From Spirochaetaceae bacterium bin103 (GTDB lineage: Bacteria > Spirochaetota > Spirochaetia > SZUA-6 > Bin103), in assembly GCA_002238925.1 (NCBI GenBank), contig MPNH01000011.1, positions 26,850 to 90,849 of the forward strand: DNA of 64,000 bases, given 5' to 3'. How positions within the stretch are numbered: position 1 is the stretch's first letter; each line of letters opens with the position of its first letter. The translations under genes and the position numbers were made by a program. The notes beneath the pieces are model-generated. The model ran no database searches and was not told the DNA's origin. It saw only the letters and a list, made by a program, of their open reading frames with translations. Below, piece after piece: positions 26,174-34,888 of this stretch.

Positions 26174-27505
26174 ATGCCGGCACCCGTCTTGCTGACCGAC
26201 GCACAGGTTCAGGACTACCTGAACCACGGTTACCTCGTGCTGCACACATGCCACCCGGGTTCATTTCACCGGAGTGTTCTGCGGCAGATCGCAACTCTGT
26301 ACGCGACCGAGGGCAATCCCGGCAACGACATTCTGCCGCGCGTTCCCGACCTGTACGAGATCCTGCGCGACCCGGTGGTCGACGGCGCCCTGCAGAGCCT
26401 GCTCGGAGCCGATTATCTGATCCATCCGCACCGCCACTGCCACGAGAACCCGAGCGGTTCGGACGGCCAGCGCATGCACCAGGACAGCTACGAAAACGAC
26501 GAGAACGTGCGCCACCACCGCACCCGCTGGGCGATGGCGTTCTACTACCCGCAGGACGTTTCCCTGGAGATGGGGCCAACCGCGGTCCTGCCGGCCAGCC
26601 AGTACTTCAACTCCGCCGAGCAGGCGCACCGGCGCGCCGAGTTGCCGCTGTGCGGTGCCGCCGGCACCGTGGCCATCGTGCACTACGACCTGTGGCACCG
26701 GGCGATGCCGAACGCCAGCGACCGCCACCGCTACATGGTGAAGTTCCTGTTCACCCGCATGAGCGAGCCGCGCGCCGCAACCTGGGACCACCGTGCGCCG
26801 GCATGCGACCTGGCCGGGGACGACCCGCCGGCCGCCCTGCGCCGCCGGATGTGGGACTGGATGCGGGCGGCGGAGGGGAGCCGAAAACCGGCTGACGGTG
26901 TTCCGGACGAGTGGGTACGGGCGCTGGAAGAGGGCAGCGAGGTGGAGCGGTTGCGCGCGGCCTACGCTCTGGCCAGCCGCGGCGGCGAGGCGGTACCGTG
27001 CTTGGTGGCGACGCTGCGTCGCCAGGCGGGGTCATTGCGAGAACGCAACCTGGAGGCCGACCACACCAATCCCAGCCAGCTCGACGCCGTGTTCGCCCTG
27101 TCGGCGGTCGGCGCGCCAGCGGTGCCGGCGGTAGCCGCGCTGCTCGACGACGAGGCGTGGTGGGTGCGCGCCGCGGCGGCCGACGTGCTTGGCGACATGG
27201 GCCAAGCCGCGAGCGAAACCGCGCCGCGGCTGACCGCCGCCCTGAGCGACGAGTCGGCCTGGGTGCGGCGCAACGCGGTCGAGGCACTCGGTTGCCTGGG
27301 TTCGGACTCAGTCGCCTCCGTGTCAGCGCTCAGCCACTGCCTGGCGGACGCGGACAGCCGCGTGCGCCACAACGCCGCCCTGGCGCTGGCCAGACTCGGT
27401 CCCCCCGCGGCCGCCGCTGTCCCCGCCCTGCTTCGCGCCACCGAGGACGAGGAGGCCTACACCCGCACCAACGCCGCGGTGGCCCTGCAACGCATCGGCG
27501 CCTGA
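26174..27505 (+). CDS. Phytanoyl-CoA dioxygenase (PhyH) fused to C-terminal HEAT repeats
   Basis: 443-aa two-part protein. Residues 1-210 are a non-haem Fe(II)/2-oxoglutarate dioxygenase of the PhyH family: SWLTDAQ-like N-terminus (LLTDAQVQDYLNHGYLVL), iron ligands H102 and D104 in RMHQDSYEND, distal His in LWHRAMPNASDRHRYM (H175). Residues about 250-443 are four or five HEAT repeats such as WWVRAAAADVLGDMGQAAS and SWVRRNAVEALGCLGSDS. HEAT solenoids bind protein or phycobilin-like partners. The combination is uncommon. ATG 26174 has GAAGGAGGTTCACTGACTC upstream. Substrate unknown. Confidence 0.88.
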   Translation: MPAPVLLTDAQVQDYLNHGYLVLHTCHPGSFHRSVLRQIATLYATEGNPGNDILPRVPDLYEILRDPVVDGALQSLLGADYLIHPHRHCHENPSGSDGQRMHQDSYENDENVRHHRTRWAMAFYYPQDVSLEMGPTAVLPASQYFNSAEQAHRRAELPLCGAAGTVAIVHYDLWHRAMPNASDRHRYMVKFLFTRMSEPRAATWDHRAPACDLAGDDPPAALRRRMWDWMRAAEGSRKPADGVPDEWVRALEEGSEVERLRAAYALASRGGEAVPCLVATLRRQAGSLRERNLEADHTNPSQLDAVFALSAVGAPAVPAVAALLDDEAWWVRAAAADVLGDMGQAASETAPRLTAALSDESAWVRRNAVEALGCLGSDSVASVSALSHCLADADSRVRHNAALALARLGPPAAAAVPALLRATEDEEAYTRTNAAVALQRIGA

Positions 27506-27690
27506 AGGCGACGGTTGCCGCTCGCGCATGTCGCTGTGGTCGCCCCGCATGGCAACGCAGGGCACCGCTACGGAACGGTCAAGGAGGTTGCGGCCTTCCG
27601 AACTGCGGCAACCGTCAAGTCCCAGAGCTACTGTCGAAACGGTGTCACACGCCGCAACCGCAGTCAAGTCGAGAGGCACATGGTGGCCCG
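27506..27690. repeat. Intergenic repeats between converging genes
   Basis: 185 bp between the PhyH-HEAT stop and the OppC stop contain a perfect 12-bp inverted repeat, GACGGTTGCCGC (27510-27521) and GCGGCAACCGTC (27605-27616), 83 bp apart. A third, imperfect copy is GCCGCAACCGCAGTCAAGTC (27651-27670), which shares the CAACCG...TCAAGTC core. No protein-like frame is seen. Possible bidirectional transcription end or the footprint of a small mobile element. Confidence 0.4.
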
Positions 27691-28818
27691 CTAGCGGCGG
27701 TAGGGGTCGGCGGCGTCGCGCAAGCCGTCGCCGACGAAGTTGAAGCACAGGACCACCATCACCACGAACAGGCCCGGGATCAGCAGCCAGGGGTGCAGGG
27801 AGATGGTGCGCACGTTCTGCGCCTGCTGCAGCATCACGCCCCAGCTCACCACCGGCGGGCGCAGGCCGATGCCGATGAAGCTCAGGGCGGTTTCGCCCAG
27901 GATCATGTACGGGATCGCCAGCGTCAGGTGAACGATCAGGTAGCTCAGGAAGCCGGGCAGCAGGTGGCGCAGGATGATCGCCATCGGGGTGGAACCGCCG
28001 ATCGCCGCCGCGGTCACGTAGTCTTCGGTACGCAGTTGCAGCAGCTTGCCGCGCACCACGCGCGCCAAGCCGGTCCAGCCGATCACGCTCAGAATCACCG
28101 TGATCATGAAGTAGACGCGCAGCGCCGGCCACTCGATCGGCACCGCCGCGGCCAGCGCCATCCACAGCGGAATGGTGGGCAGCGCCTGCAGGAACTCGAT
28201 GGAGCGCTGCACCAGCATGTCGACCGGGCCGCCGAAAAAGCCGGACAAACCGCCGAGCAGGCAGCCGAGCAGGAAACTGAGCGCCACGCCGACCAAGCCG
28301 ATGGACAGCGAAATCCGCGCCCCGTGCAGCACGCGCGTCAGCATGTCGCGGCCCAAGCTGTCGGTCCCGAATGGGAACAGCACCCCCGGCGCGTCCACGC
28401 CGAGCAGGTGCAGGCGGGCCGGGAACAGCCCGAACAACCGGTACTCGTAACCGGGCACGAGCAGCCTGACCGGGAACGTCTGGCCGCGGTCGATGGTGAA
28501 CACCTTGGCGCGCGTCACCGGGTCGCGGGTTACCTGCAGACCGTACACGAACGGAGCCCTCAGGCCATCCTCGTGCACCACCCGCACCCGGGTGGGCGGC
28601 GCATACAGGTGTTCCGGGTAGCGCTGGTCGCGCCCGGACACGGCGAGAAAGTCGGCGAATATCGCCAGCAGGTAGATCACGGTCAGCACCACGCCGCCGA
28701 CCAGCGCCAGCCGGTGGCGCAGAAACTTGCGTCGCATCAGCGTCCAGCTCGAGGCGACGAAGTAGCGTTCGTCGAGCTGCTGCGCGCCGGCGGCGGTGTC
28801 TTCGCGGTGGGTGCTCAC
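27691..28818 (-). CDS. ABC transporter permease, OppC/DppC type
   Basis: Inner-membrane subunit, 375 aa, of the peptide/nickel (BPD_transp_1) importer. It has an N-terminal membrane segment FLRHRLALVGGVVLTVIYL with the characteristic soluble loop after it (KVFTIDRGQTFPVRLLVPGY), then five segments including the EAA-type loop YVTAAAIGGSTPMAIILRHL. The start is GTG 28818 with GAGGAG 8 nt upstream. Seven bp after the OppB gene. Third gene of the binding protein-OppB-OppC operon. No oppD/oppF follows; the next gene is convergent. Confidence 0.9.
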   Translation of the reverse strand: MSTHREDTAAGAQQLDERYFVASSWTLMRRKFLRHRLALVGGVVLTVIYLLAIFADFLAVSGRDQRYPEHLYAPPTRVRVVHEDGLRAPFVYGLQVTRDPVTRAKVFTIDRGQTFPVRLLVPGYEYRLFGLFPARLHLLGVDAPGVLFPFGTDSLGRDMLTRVLHGARISLSIGLVGVALSFLLGCLLGGLSGFFGGPVDMLVQRSIEFLQALPTIPLWMALAAAVPIEWPALRVYFMITVILSVIGWTGLARVVRGKLLQLRTEDYVTAAAIGGSTPMAIILRHLLPGFLSYLIVHLTLAIPYMILGETALSFIGIGLRPPVVSWGVMLQQAQNVRTISLHPWLLIPGLFVVMVVLCFNFVGDGLRDAADPYRR

Positions 28819-28825
28819 CGGCTCC

Positions 28826-29824
28826 TCACGCCTGCGCGCGCACCCCGAACCGGATGCGCGGATCGACCGTCGCGAGCAACAGGTCGGAGATCAGGTTGCC
28901 GACCAGGATCAGGGCGCCGAGCAGCATCACGATGGCGCCGGCCAGGTACATGTCCTGCGCCCTGAGCGCCACCAGCAGCAGCGGGCCGATGGTGGGCAGG
29001 CTCAGCACGATCGCGGTCAGCGTTTCGCCGGAGATAATCGCCGGCAGAAGGTAGCCGACGGTGCTGATGATCGGGTTGAGCGCCACCCGCACCGGGTACT
29101 TGAACAGGATGGCGCCCTCCTGCATGCCCTTGGAGCGAGCGGTAATCACGTACTGCTTGCTGAGTTCGTCGAGCAGCGAGGCGCGCAGAATGCGGATGAT
29201 CTCGGCGGTGCCGGCGGTGCCGATCACGATCAGCGGGATCGGCAGGTGCTTGAGCAGGTCGATCACCTTGGCGAAGCTCCACGCCGCCGACATGTACTCG
29301 CGCGAGAACAGCCCGCCCGGGCTCCAGCCGAAGTAGGTGAACGCCAAGTACATCAGGATCAGGGCGAGCAGGAAGTTGGGGGTGGCCAAGCCCAGGAAGC
29401 CGAATACGGTGGCAGCGTAGTCGCCGAACGAGTGCGGGTGGGTGGCCGAGTAGATGCCGATCGGCACCGCGATCAGGTACACCAGGATCAACGTCGATAT
29501 CGACAACGTCACCGACAGGGCAAGCCGCTCGCTGATTACCTTGACCACGTCGCGATTTTGGGAGAACGAATCGCCCATGTCGCCGCGCAGGAAGTTTCCT
29601 GCCCACTTGAGGTACTGCACGTGCAGCGGCTGGTCGAGCCCGTACTGCTCGCGCAGTCCTTCCAGCAACGACTCGGTGATCGGTATCCGGCGCGCTTCCA
29701 GGGTCGCGATGTAGGTGGTCAGGTAGTCGCCCGGCGGCAACTGGATGATCACGAACACCACGAACGAGAGCAGAATGAGCAGCATGACCATGTAGGCGAC
29801 GCGGCGCAGCAGGTAGCGAGCCAT
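28826..29824 (-). CDS. ABC transporter permease, OppB/DppB type
   Basis: Partner permease, 332 aa, starting MARYLLRRVAYMVMLLILLS with the usual LPPGDYLTTY strand, six membrane segments and the EAA loop YVITARSKGMQEGAILFKYP. ATG 29824. Forms the translocation pore with the gene at 27691 and receives cargo from the binding protein at 29933, whose stop is 108 bp upstream. The ATPases must be encoded elsewhere. Confidence 0.9.
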   Translation of the reverse strand: MARYLLRRVAYMVMLLILLSFVVFVIIQLPPGDYLTTYIATLEARRIPITESLLEGLREQYGLDQPLHVQYLKWAGNFLRGDMGDSFSQNRDVVKVISERLALSVTLSISTLILVYLIAVPIGIYSATHPHSFGDYAATVFGFLGLATPNFLLALILMYLAFTYFGWSPGGLFSREYMSAAWSFAKVIDLLKHLPIPLIVIGTAGTAEIIRILRASLLDELSKQYVITARSKGMQEGAILFKYPVRVALNPIISTVGYLLPAIISGETLTAIVLSLPTIGPLLLVALRAQDMYLAGAIVMLLGALILVGNLISDLLLATVDPRIRFGVRAQA

Positions 29825-29932
29825 GAGCTATGAGCTGGTCCCGTGGGCCTGGCGGTTGGCTTTTGTCATTTGCAGGGCGGCGGCGCGCACCCGGGAGCCG
29901 GGTTGGCCGCCGCCGCCCGATAGTTCAGTCGT

Positions 29933-31933
29933 TTACTTGAAGTAGAGTTGCTCCGCCTCGATGTTCAGGTCTCCCCACCAGGCGGCGCTGCCGAAGTAGC
30001 CCTTGGGCACGTTTACGAGGTTGTCCTTGGCGACCACCAGAAGCGGCTGTCCGCCGACGATGCCCTGCATCAGCAGGTTGTCGAAATGGAAGCCGTAGAT
30101 CTTGCGCGCGGTCTCGATGTATTCGGGTGAGCCGAGCACCGTCTGCTGGAGCTCCTCACCCCACTGGAACAACTGCTTGAACTCCTCGGGCGGTTCCAAG
30201 CCCGGCAGCACGCCGCCCTCGTAGTCGCTGAGGCTGCGGGTGCCTTCCTCCACCTGGATCCATGCCATCAGCCAATCGCCCCACGCTGTCGCCCAGTGCA
30301 GGTCGTGGGAGCCGTGCACCCACGCCTCTCGGTCGATCATGTACTGTCGCGCCTCGGACGGAAAGCCCCAAGTGCCGACGTTGACCTCCAACAGGTTGCC
30401 GTCGCGGCGCTGGGCGTGCAGGGCATTGTCGGACAGCTTGACTTCCGTGTGCACCCCGACCGCGCGCCAGTACTCCCGGATCAGCTCGATAGACTTGCCG
30501 GTGGCGCTGTGCTCGCCCTGGATGCGGCCTTCGATGGTGATGGTGAACTGATTGCCGTCCTCGCCGAGCCGCCAGCCGTCGCCGTCGCGCTGGTCCAGGC
30601 CGACCGCGTCGAGCAGCCGGTTGGCTTCGTCCACGTCGTAGGCGTCCATCGGATTGTTGCTCCACTCCGGCGGCGAGAACGTTGCATCGGCCACCGGGAA
30701 CACCATCGGCTCGCCGAGCCCGAAGTACACGCTGTCGAGCACCTCCTCGGCGTTGATTGCCAGCGACATCGCCTGCCGGAAGCGCAGGTCGCGGAAGATG
30801 TGCCCCTTCTCCTCGTGGGTCTGGTTGAACGCGAATGCGATCGGGATCTGGTTGACCGGCACCTCGTGCAGCAGGTACCCGCCAGCGGCCTCGTTCTCCT
30901 TGTACAGGGCGTAGTTGTCGCTGGTGGCGTTGACGAAGTCGTAGTCCACCTCGCCGGCGATAATCTTGAGTTGGATGGTTTCCATGTCGGCGATGCCGGC
31001 GATGATGCGGTCCAGGTAGGGGAGCTGCTGGCCGAGTTCGTCCACCTTGTAGAAGTAGGGGTTGCGCTCGTGCACCTTGGTGGTGTCGGTAACCTCGATC
31101 AGCTTCCACGGCTGCATGGTGGGACGCGGTTCGTTGTCGTCGATCAGGTGGCGGAAGCCGTTCTGATACTCCCAGTCGTGGGCGTTGAAGGCCAGGCTCC
31201 AACTGTCGTAGCCGAGCTCCTTGGCCAGCGCGTCGGCGTCCGGGTTGTACTTGATGTGGAACTTCTCCAGGTAGTGCTTGGGCAGGTAGCTGTGCCAGTC
31301 GCCGCCGGCCGGCTCGCCCATCTTGGCCAGCATCACCGGATAGGGGACGTCGGTCTCCAGGCGCACGTTGTAATCGTCGATCTTGATGGCGCGCCGCACC
31401 TTGTTCATCCAGAACGCCTGCGTGCCGCTGCCGACCCGCGAGTCGAAGTGCCAGTCCTCGTAGGCGAACACGATGTCGTCGGCGGTGAACGGCTGGCCGT
31501 CCGACCACTGCGCACCCTCGCGCAGGGTGATGGTGAGGCTCAGGAAATCGTCCGCGAGATCGAAGCCCTTGGCCAGGTTGGGCACCACCGTGGTGTCGGC
31601 GCGGATGTAGGCCAAGTAACTGCCGCGCTCGGTCTCTTCCTGCAGCGTGTTCCACGGCTCGGTGCTGTTCACGAACACGTAGATGGTGTCGCCGTAGGTA
31701 CCGACCGAATCGATCGGCTCCATTACCGGCGGCTCTACCGGCAGGCGCTCGGCGACCGGCGGCAACTCTCCGGCCGCTACCATCGCCGCGAGCATCGGCG
31801 CTTCCGAATACTCGCCGCTGGCTGCCATCGACGCCGCGGGAGCCGACGTGCTGCCGCTGTCGGTGCTACCGCCCGCGAACAGAACGGCGTTGACCGTGAG
31901 CAGAGCAATTCCCATGATGAGTGCTTTGTACAT
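29933..31933 (-). CDS. ABC transporter substrate-binding protein, SBP_bac_5 family (Opp/Dpp type)
   Basis: 666-aa periplasmic binding protein. ATG 31933 has AAGGAGG 5 nt upstream and opens a signal peptide ending NAVLFAGGSTDS; no lipobox cysteine. The mature N-terminus EAPMLAAMVAAGELPPVAER is near-identical to that of the two paralogues at 1-3084. Core signature is TLREGAQWSDGQPFTADDIV. Unlike those, this gene is followed by two permeases, so it is the binding subunit of a near-complete transporter. Ligand unknown. Confidence 0.93.
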   Translation of the reverse strand: MYKALIMGIALLTVNAVLFAGGSTDSGSTSAPAASMAASGEYSEAPMLAAMVAAGELPPVAERLPVEPPVMEPIDSVGTYGDTIYVFVNSTEPWNTLQEETERGSYLAYIRADTTVVPNLAKGFDLADDFLSLTITLREGAQWSDGQPFTADDIVFAYEDWHFDSRVGSGTQAFWMNKVRRAIKIDDYNVRLETDVPYPVMLAKMGEPAGGDWHSYLPKHYLEKFHIKYNPDADALAKELGYDSWSLAFNAHDWEYQNGFRHLIDDNEPRPTMQPWKLIEVTDTTKVHERNPYFYKVDELGQQLPYLDRIIAGIADMETIQLKIIAGEVDYDFVNATSDNYALYKENEAAGGYLLHEVPVNQIPIAFAFNQTHEEKGHIFRDLRFRQAMSLAINAEEVLDSVYFGLGEPMVFPVADATFSPPEWSNNPMDAYDVDEANRLLDAVGLDQRDGDGWRLGEDGNQFTITIEGRIQGEHSATGKSIELIREYWRAVGVHTEVKLSDNALHAQRRDGNLLEVNVGTWGFPSEARQYMIDREAWVHGSHDLHWATAWGDWLMAWIQVEEGTRSLSDYEGGVLPGLEPPEEFKQLFQWGEELQQTVLGSPEYIETARKIYGFHFDNLLMQGIVGGQPLLVVAKDNLVNVPKGYFGSAAWWGDLNIEAEQLYFK

Positions 31934-31985
31934 CGTTCCTCCTTGATGTAGAGCAGGGCGTGTCGACGCCCGTGTGCTTCTGCCG

Positions 31986-32015
31986 AATGTAGCCGAAGCT
32001 GGGGCGTGGCGTCCA
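31986..32015 (-). promoter_or_regulatory. Candidate promoter for the binding protein-OppB-OppC operon
   Basis: On the minus strand TGGACG (32015-32010) precedes TACATT (31991-31986) with an 18-bp spacer, 53 bp before the start codon at 31933. Between promoter and ATG a 6-bp hairpin GGGCGT-CGAC-ACGCCC occurs (31956-31971). Match to consensus is moderate. Confidence 0.3.
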
Positions 32016-32054
32016 GCCAGGACGCGGTCAGGGCTGGGTGGTGCGCTGGGCCGC

Positions 32055-32345
32055 CTACACGCCTTCCACGACGAAGGTGTTGGCCTGTACGAACTTGCCG
32101 CGTTGTTTGCGGAGTTCGGTAAACCGCTCCGATTCGAGCAACGCCTTCGCCTGTTCCAGACTGTCGAATTCCGAGATCGCGGCGCGCGCGGGCGCCAAGT
32201 CCCCACCATACACGCTGATCGGGCCGCCCCGAACCAGATACCGCCCCCCGTGAGCCTCCACTTCCTGCAGAAGCTGACTTGCCAAACCGGCCATACCCTC
32301 GCGGTCGGTCACTTCAGAATCAATGGTTACTATGTATGCCTTCAA
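32055..32345 (-). CDS. DUF1330 domain protein
   Basis: 96-aa protein of the dimeric alpha+beta barrel DUF1330 family (function unknown): AYIVTIDSEVTDREGMA, then HGGRYLVRGGPISVYGGDL and the C-terminal FDSLEQAKALLES. The start is TTG 32345; it is supported by a strong AGGAGGAAGGA just upstream and by the family N-terminus (KAYIV). Same strand as the transporter operon that follows after 121 bp, but a promoter candidate lies between them. Confidence 0.8.
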   Translation of the reverse strand: MKAYIVTIDSEVTDREGMAGLASQLLQEVEAHGGRYLVRGGPISVYGGDLAPARAAISEFDSLEQAKALLESERFTELRKQRGKFVQANTFVVEGV

Positions 32346-32424
32346 TTCCTTCCTCCTACCCTCTCTCTTCGGCGTCTACCGCGCACGTCGATACCGTCAA
32401 TACATGACGGCCATGTTGGTCACG

Positions 32425-33291
32425 TTACCAGGCCCGTTCCCGGCGTTGGCGGCTGTGCTGCCAGGCGTGCTCGACCTGCTGCCAGGTCGCCGCTTGGCTC
32501 GGGTCGCGCCGGCTGCGCGCCGTGAACGCCATGTCGGCGTGCCACAGGTGGGCCATCGGGGTGCCGACCGGGCTATAACGGAAGTCGATTGACCAGCGCA
32601 CCATGTCGGCGCAGTTCACGGTGGAGCGGTGGAATACCAAGTTGTCGAACAGCACGAAGTCGCCAGGGCTCATGGCGACGGTGTCGATGGCCGCGCCGGC
32701 CGCCGGGTCGAAGGCGGTGGTGCGGAATGACCCGTCCGCGGTGCCGTGATCCTGAATGCCCATCTTCTGGCTGCCGGGAACGAACTGCAGAGTGCCGTTG
32801 TCCGCGTTCACTTCCACCAGCGGCATCCACAGCGTGAGCAGCGGGTGGTCGGCGGTATCCGGCATGTAGCCGCTGTCCTGGTGCCACGGCAGGGTGGTCT
32901 CCTGCTCGTCGGGCAGCTTCGGGCGCACCCAGAAATCGCCATTGAACTGGATCTCGGGCCCGATCAGAGCTTCCACCGTGTCCAGAATCGAAGGCTCCAC
33001 CCACAGGTCGAACAGCGCGCGGCTGAACACCCTGCTGTGCCAACCGACCTGCCCGAACTGCTGCTTGCCGCCGTGCTGGCGCCACACGTGATACCAGCGC
33101 CGCTCGAACGGCTGGGCGGTGGCCAGGTCGTCAATCTCGCCCGCCGCCAGCATTCCCCGCGACTCGGTATCCACTACCTGGTCGATCACGGTAGTCATCG
33201 CTTCGATGCGGGCAGCTGGAATGCACCCACGAACATGCAGATAGCCCTGGCGGGCGAAGGTGTCTCGGTCTGCGGAGGTCAAGGCGGGCAC
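32425..33291 (-). CDS. Phytanoyl-CoA dioxygenase family protein (PhyH)
   Basis: 288-aa Fe(II)/2-oxoglutarate dioxygenase. N-terminus LTSADRDTFARQGYLHVRGC, iron motif LPWHQDSGYMPD, distal ligand FHRSTVNCADMVRWSIDFRY. The start is GTG 33291: AAGGAGA lies 7 nt upstream, whereas the frame's further upstream start at 33345 lacks a site. 79 bp after its stop comes the DUF1330 start. Substrate unknown; bacterial PhyH enzymes hydroxylate many small molecules. Confidence 0.9.
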   Translation of the reverse strand: MPALTSADRDTFARQGYLHVRGCIPAARIEAMTTVIDQVVDTESRGMLAAGEIDDLATAQPFERRWYHVWRQHGGKQQFGQVGWHSRVFSRALFDLWVEPSILDTVEALIGPEIQFNGDFWVRPKLPDEQETTLPWHQDSGYMPDTADHPLLTLWMPLVEVNADNGTLQFVPGSQKMGIQDHGTADGSFRTTAFDPAAGAAIDTVAMSPGDFVLFDNLVFHRSTVNCADMVRWSIDFRYSPVGTPMAHLWHADMAFTARSRRDPSQAATWQQVEHAWQHSRQRRERAW

Positions 33292-33403
33292 GATGCGGTC
33301 TCCTTGTTGGATGATGCCAACGGCTACCAGCGGCCGTGCGGCCATGTCAAGCGCTCACCCCGTCCCACCGTCCCATCGGTCGCGCACGCGGTATCGGCCC
33401 CGG

Positions 33404-34132
33404 TCAGGCGGGGTAGATGTCCATCTGGGAGAGGTCGATGGGGCTGCCGAGCAGCAGGGTCACGAAGCCGCCGTCGGGCACCGGCTCCCCGTCGGCGTCC
33501 AGGCCGCCCTCCTCCAGCACCAGCAGCAGCGGATTGCTGGCCGGTTGGTCGGTACGGTACTCCATGACCAGTACCGGCACCTGCATTCCGGCGCGTTCGT
33601 CGTGGAAGTCGCCGTACAATGGGCCGTCGTGCACGGCACGGAAGTCGAGCTGCTTCTCTTCGCCGCCGTCGCGAACCGGCGGTACGTCGGGGTGGGGGGC
33701 GAACTCCAGGTCGTAGGGCATGAAGGAGTCCGGGTTGGGCGGCTCCAGGAACAGCCATGCGAAGCCGTGGTCGAGCAGCACGCCGCGGTTACCGGGCTGA
33801 AAGCCGTCCGGTTGGAAGTAGACGCGCAACTCGATGTGCTCGCCGGTGAGCACCGCCGTCAGGACATACGTGGTCTCGGCATCGGAGATGTCGAACAGCA
33901 GGTACTCGGCAACGACGCTGCCGCCCTGGCTGCGGAAGTGGAAGTGCCGCTTGCCGGTGACCTCGTAGTTGATGCCGCCGCCGCTGACCGTGCCGGCCAT
34001 GTCGGACTCTTCCAGCGCCTGGAAGTCGCGCAGCGCCACCGAACTGCCGGTCGGCAGCCGGCGCCAGAACTCCGGCTGATCCTGGTTGTACTGCGCCGCC
34101 GACTCCTCGCGCCGGCGGCGCTTCCAGAACAT
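33404..34132 (-). CDS. DUF2491/YjfK-like protein
   Basis: 242-aa soluble protein starting MFWKRRRREES, with a basic N-terminus, then beta-rich text such as VTGKRHFHFRSQGGSVVAEY and FVTLLLGSPIDLSQMDIYPA. I assign DUF2491 (E. coli YjfK) weakly, from the MFWK start, length and gene context: it follows a DUF350 (YjfL) gene and a Ser-rich exported protein, as in yjfK-yjfL clusters. 21 bp separate it from the gene at 34154. Role unknown. Confidence 0.6.
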   Translation of the reverse strand: MFWKRRRREESAAQYNQDQPEFWRRLPTGSSVALRDFQALEESDMAGTVSGGGINYEVTGKRHFHFRSQGGSVVAEYLLFDISDAETTYVLTAVLTGEHIELRVYFQPDGFQPGNRGVLLDHGFAWLFLEPPNPDSFMPYDLEFAPHPDVPPVRDGGEEKQLDFRAVHDGPLYGDFHDERAGMQVPVLVMEYRTDQPASNPLLLVLEEGGLDADGEPVPDGGFVTLLLGSPIDLSQMDIYPA

Positions 34133-34153
34133 GATGCGCGCCGCCGGGCCCGG

Positions 34154-34888
34154 CTAATAATGGCGCGAACCGGCGCGCATTACGAAGAACACGGCCAGGA
34201 TGATGGCGATTACCATCAGGCCGGTCCAGAAGCCGGACGGGCGGCCGCCATAGTAGGCCCCGGGCGACGGCCCGTAGTAGTAGTGGTTTCTGGACATGAG
34301 CACGCCGAGCATGGCGGCGTCGGCCATCGCGCTGTACAGCACCCAGGTGCCGAGGGTCGGATGCAGGTAACCGTAGCCGCCGAGGCCGGCGTTGTAGGTC
34401 ACGTTCACGTTGCGCCCGTCGACGCGGGTGGATTGCGGAATGTGCCCCGGGCGGCTGCTCGGCTGGCTGGCGTAGCGCGACGGGTACTGGCTGGAGTTGC
34501 GGCTGACGAACGCCCGCTCCGCCTGCTGGCGGCTCTGGAAGGTGGTGCCGTTGGCGCGCGCCCGCTGGTAGCTGGATTGGCTCACGCCGCGCGTGTTGGC
34601 GCGCGCCGTGCCGCCGCGGGTGCCGGACAGTGACTGGCGGGTGGTGGTGCCGGTGCGCTGCCGGGTCGAGCCCCAGGCGCTCACCGAGCGGCGCGACGAG
34701 AAGCCGCGCGACGACGAGAAGCCGCGGCTGCTGAACGAGCGTCCGCCGGAGAAGCCGCCGCCGCGGCGGGCGAAGGCGTCGTCGGCGACCATCAGCAAGG
34801 TTAGCGCGATCGCCCCGGCCGCGAGGATGCGGCGGCGCGCCAGGCAGCCCCGCGCCCGGCGGGCGGGCGGGCGTTGCGGAGCGTTCAC
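34154..34888 (-). CDS. Exported Ser/Arg-rich protein with C-terminal membrane anchor (hypothetical)
   Basis: 244-aa protein, function not recognised. Start GTG 34888 overlaps the DUF350 stop in a GTGA and has GGGAGAA 5 nt upstream. Residues 15-40 form a signal-like stretch (ILAAGAIALTLLMVADDAFA) ending in an Ala-x-Ala site. Next is a Ser/Gly/Arg repeat run (SFSSRGFSSSRGFSSRRSVS), then polar Gln/Ser/Arg text and a Tyr/Gly-rich segment before a hydrophobic helix (WTGLMVIAIILAVFFVM). It may coat or bind the cell envelope. Co-transcribed with DUF350 and DUF2491-like genes. Confidence 0.75.
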   Translation of the reverse strand: MNAPQRPPARRARGCLARRRILAAGAIALTLLMVADDAFARRGGGFSGGRSFSSRGFSSSRGFSSRRSVSAWGSTRQRTGTTTRQSLSGTRGGTARANTRGVSQSSYQRARANGTTFQSRQQAERAFVSRNSSQYPSRYASQPSSRPGHIPQSTRVDGRNVNVTYNAGLGGYGYLHPTLGTWVLYSAMADAAMLGVLMSRNHYYYGPSPGAYYGGRPSGFWTGLMVIAIILAVFFVMRAGSRHY

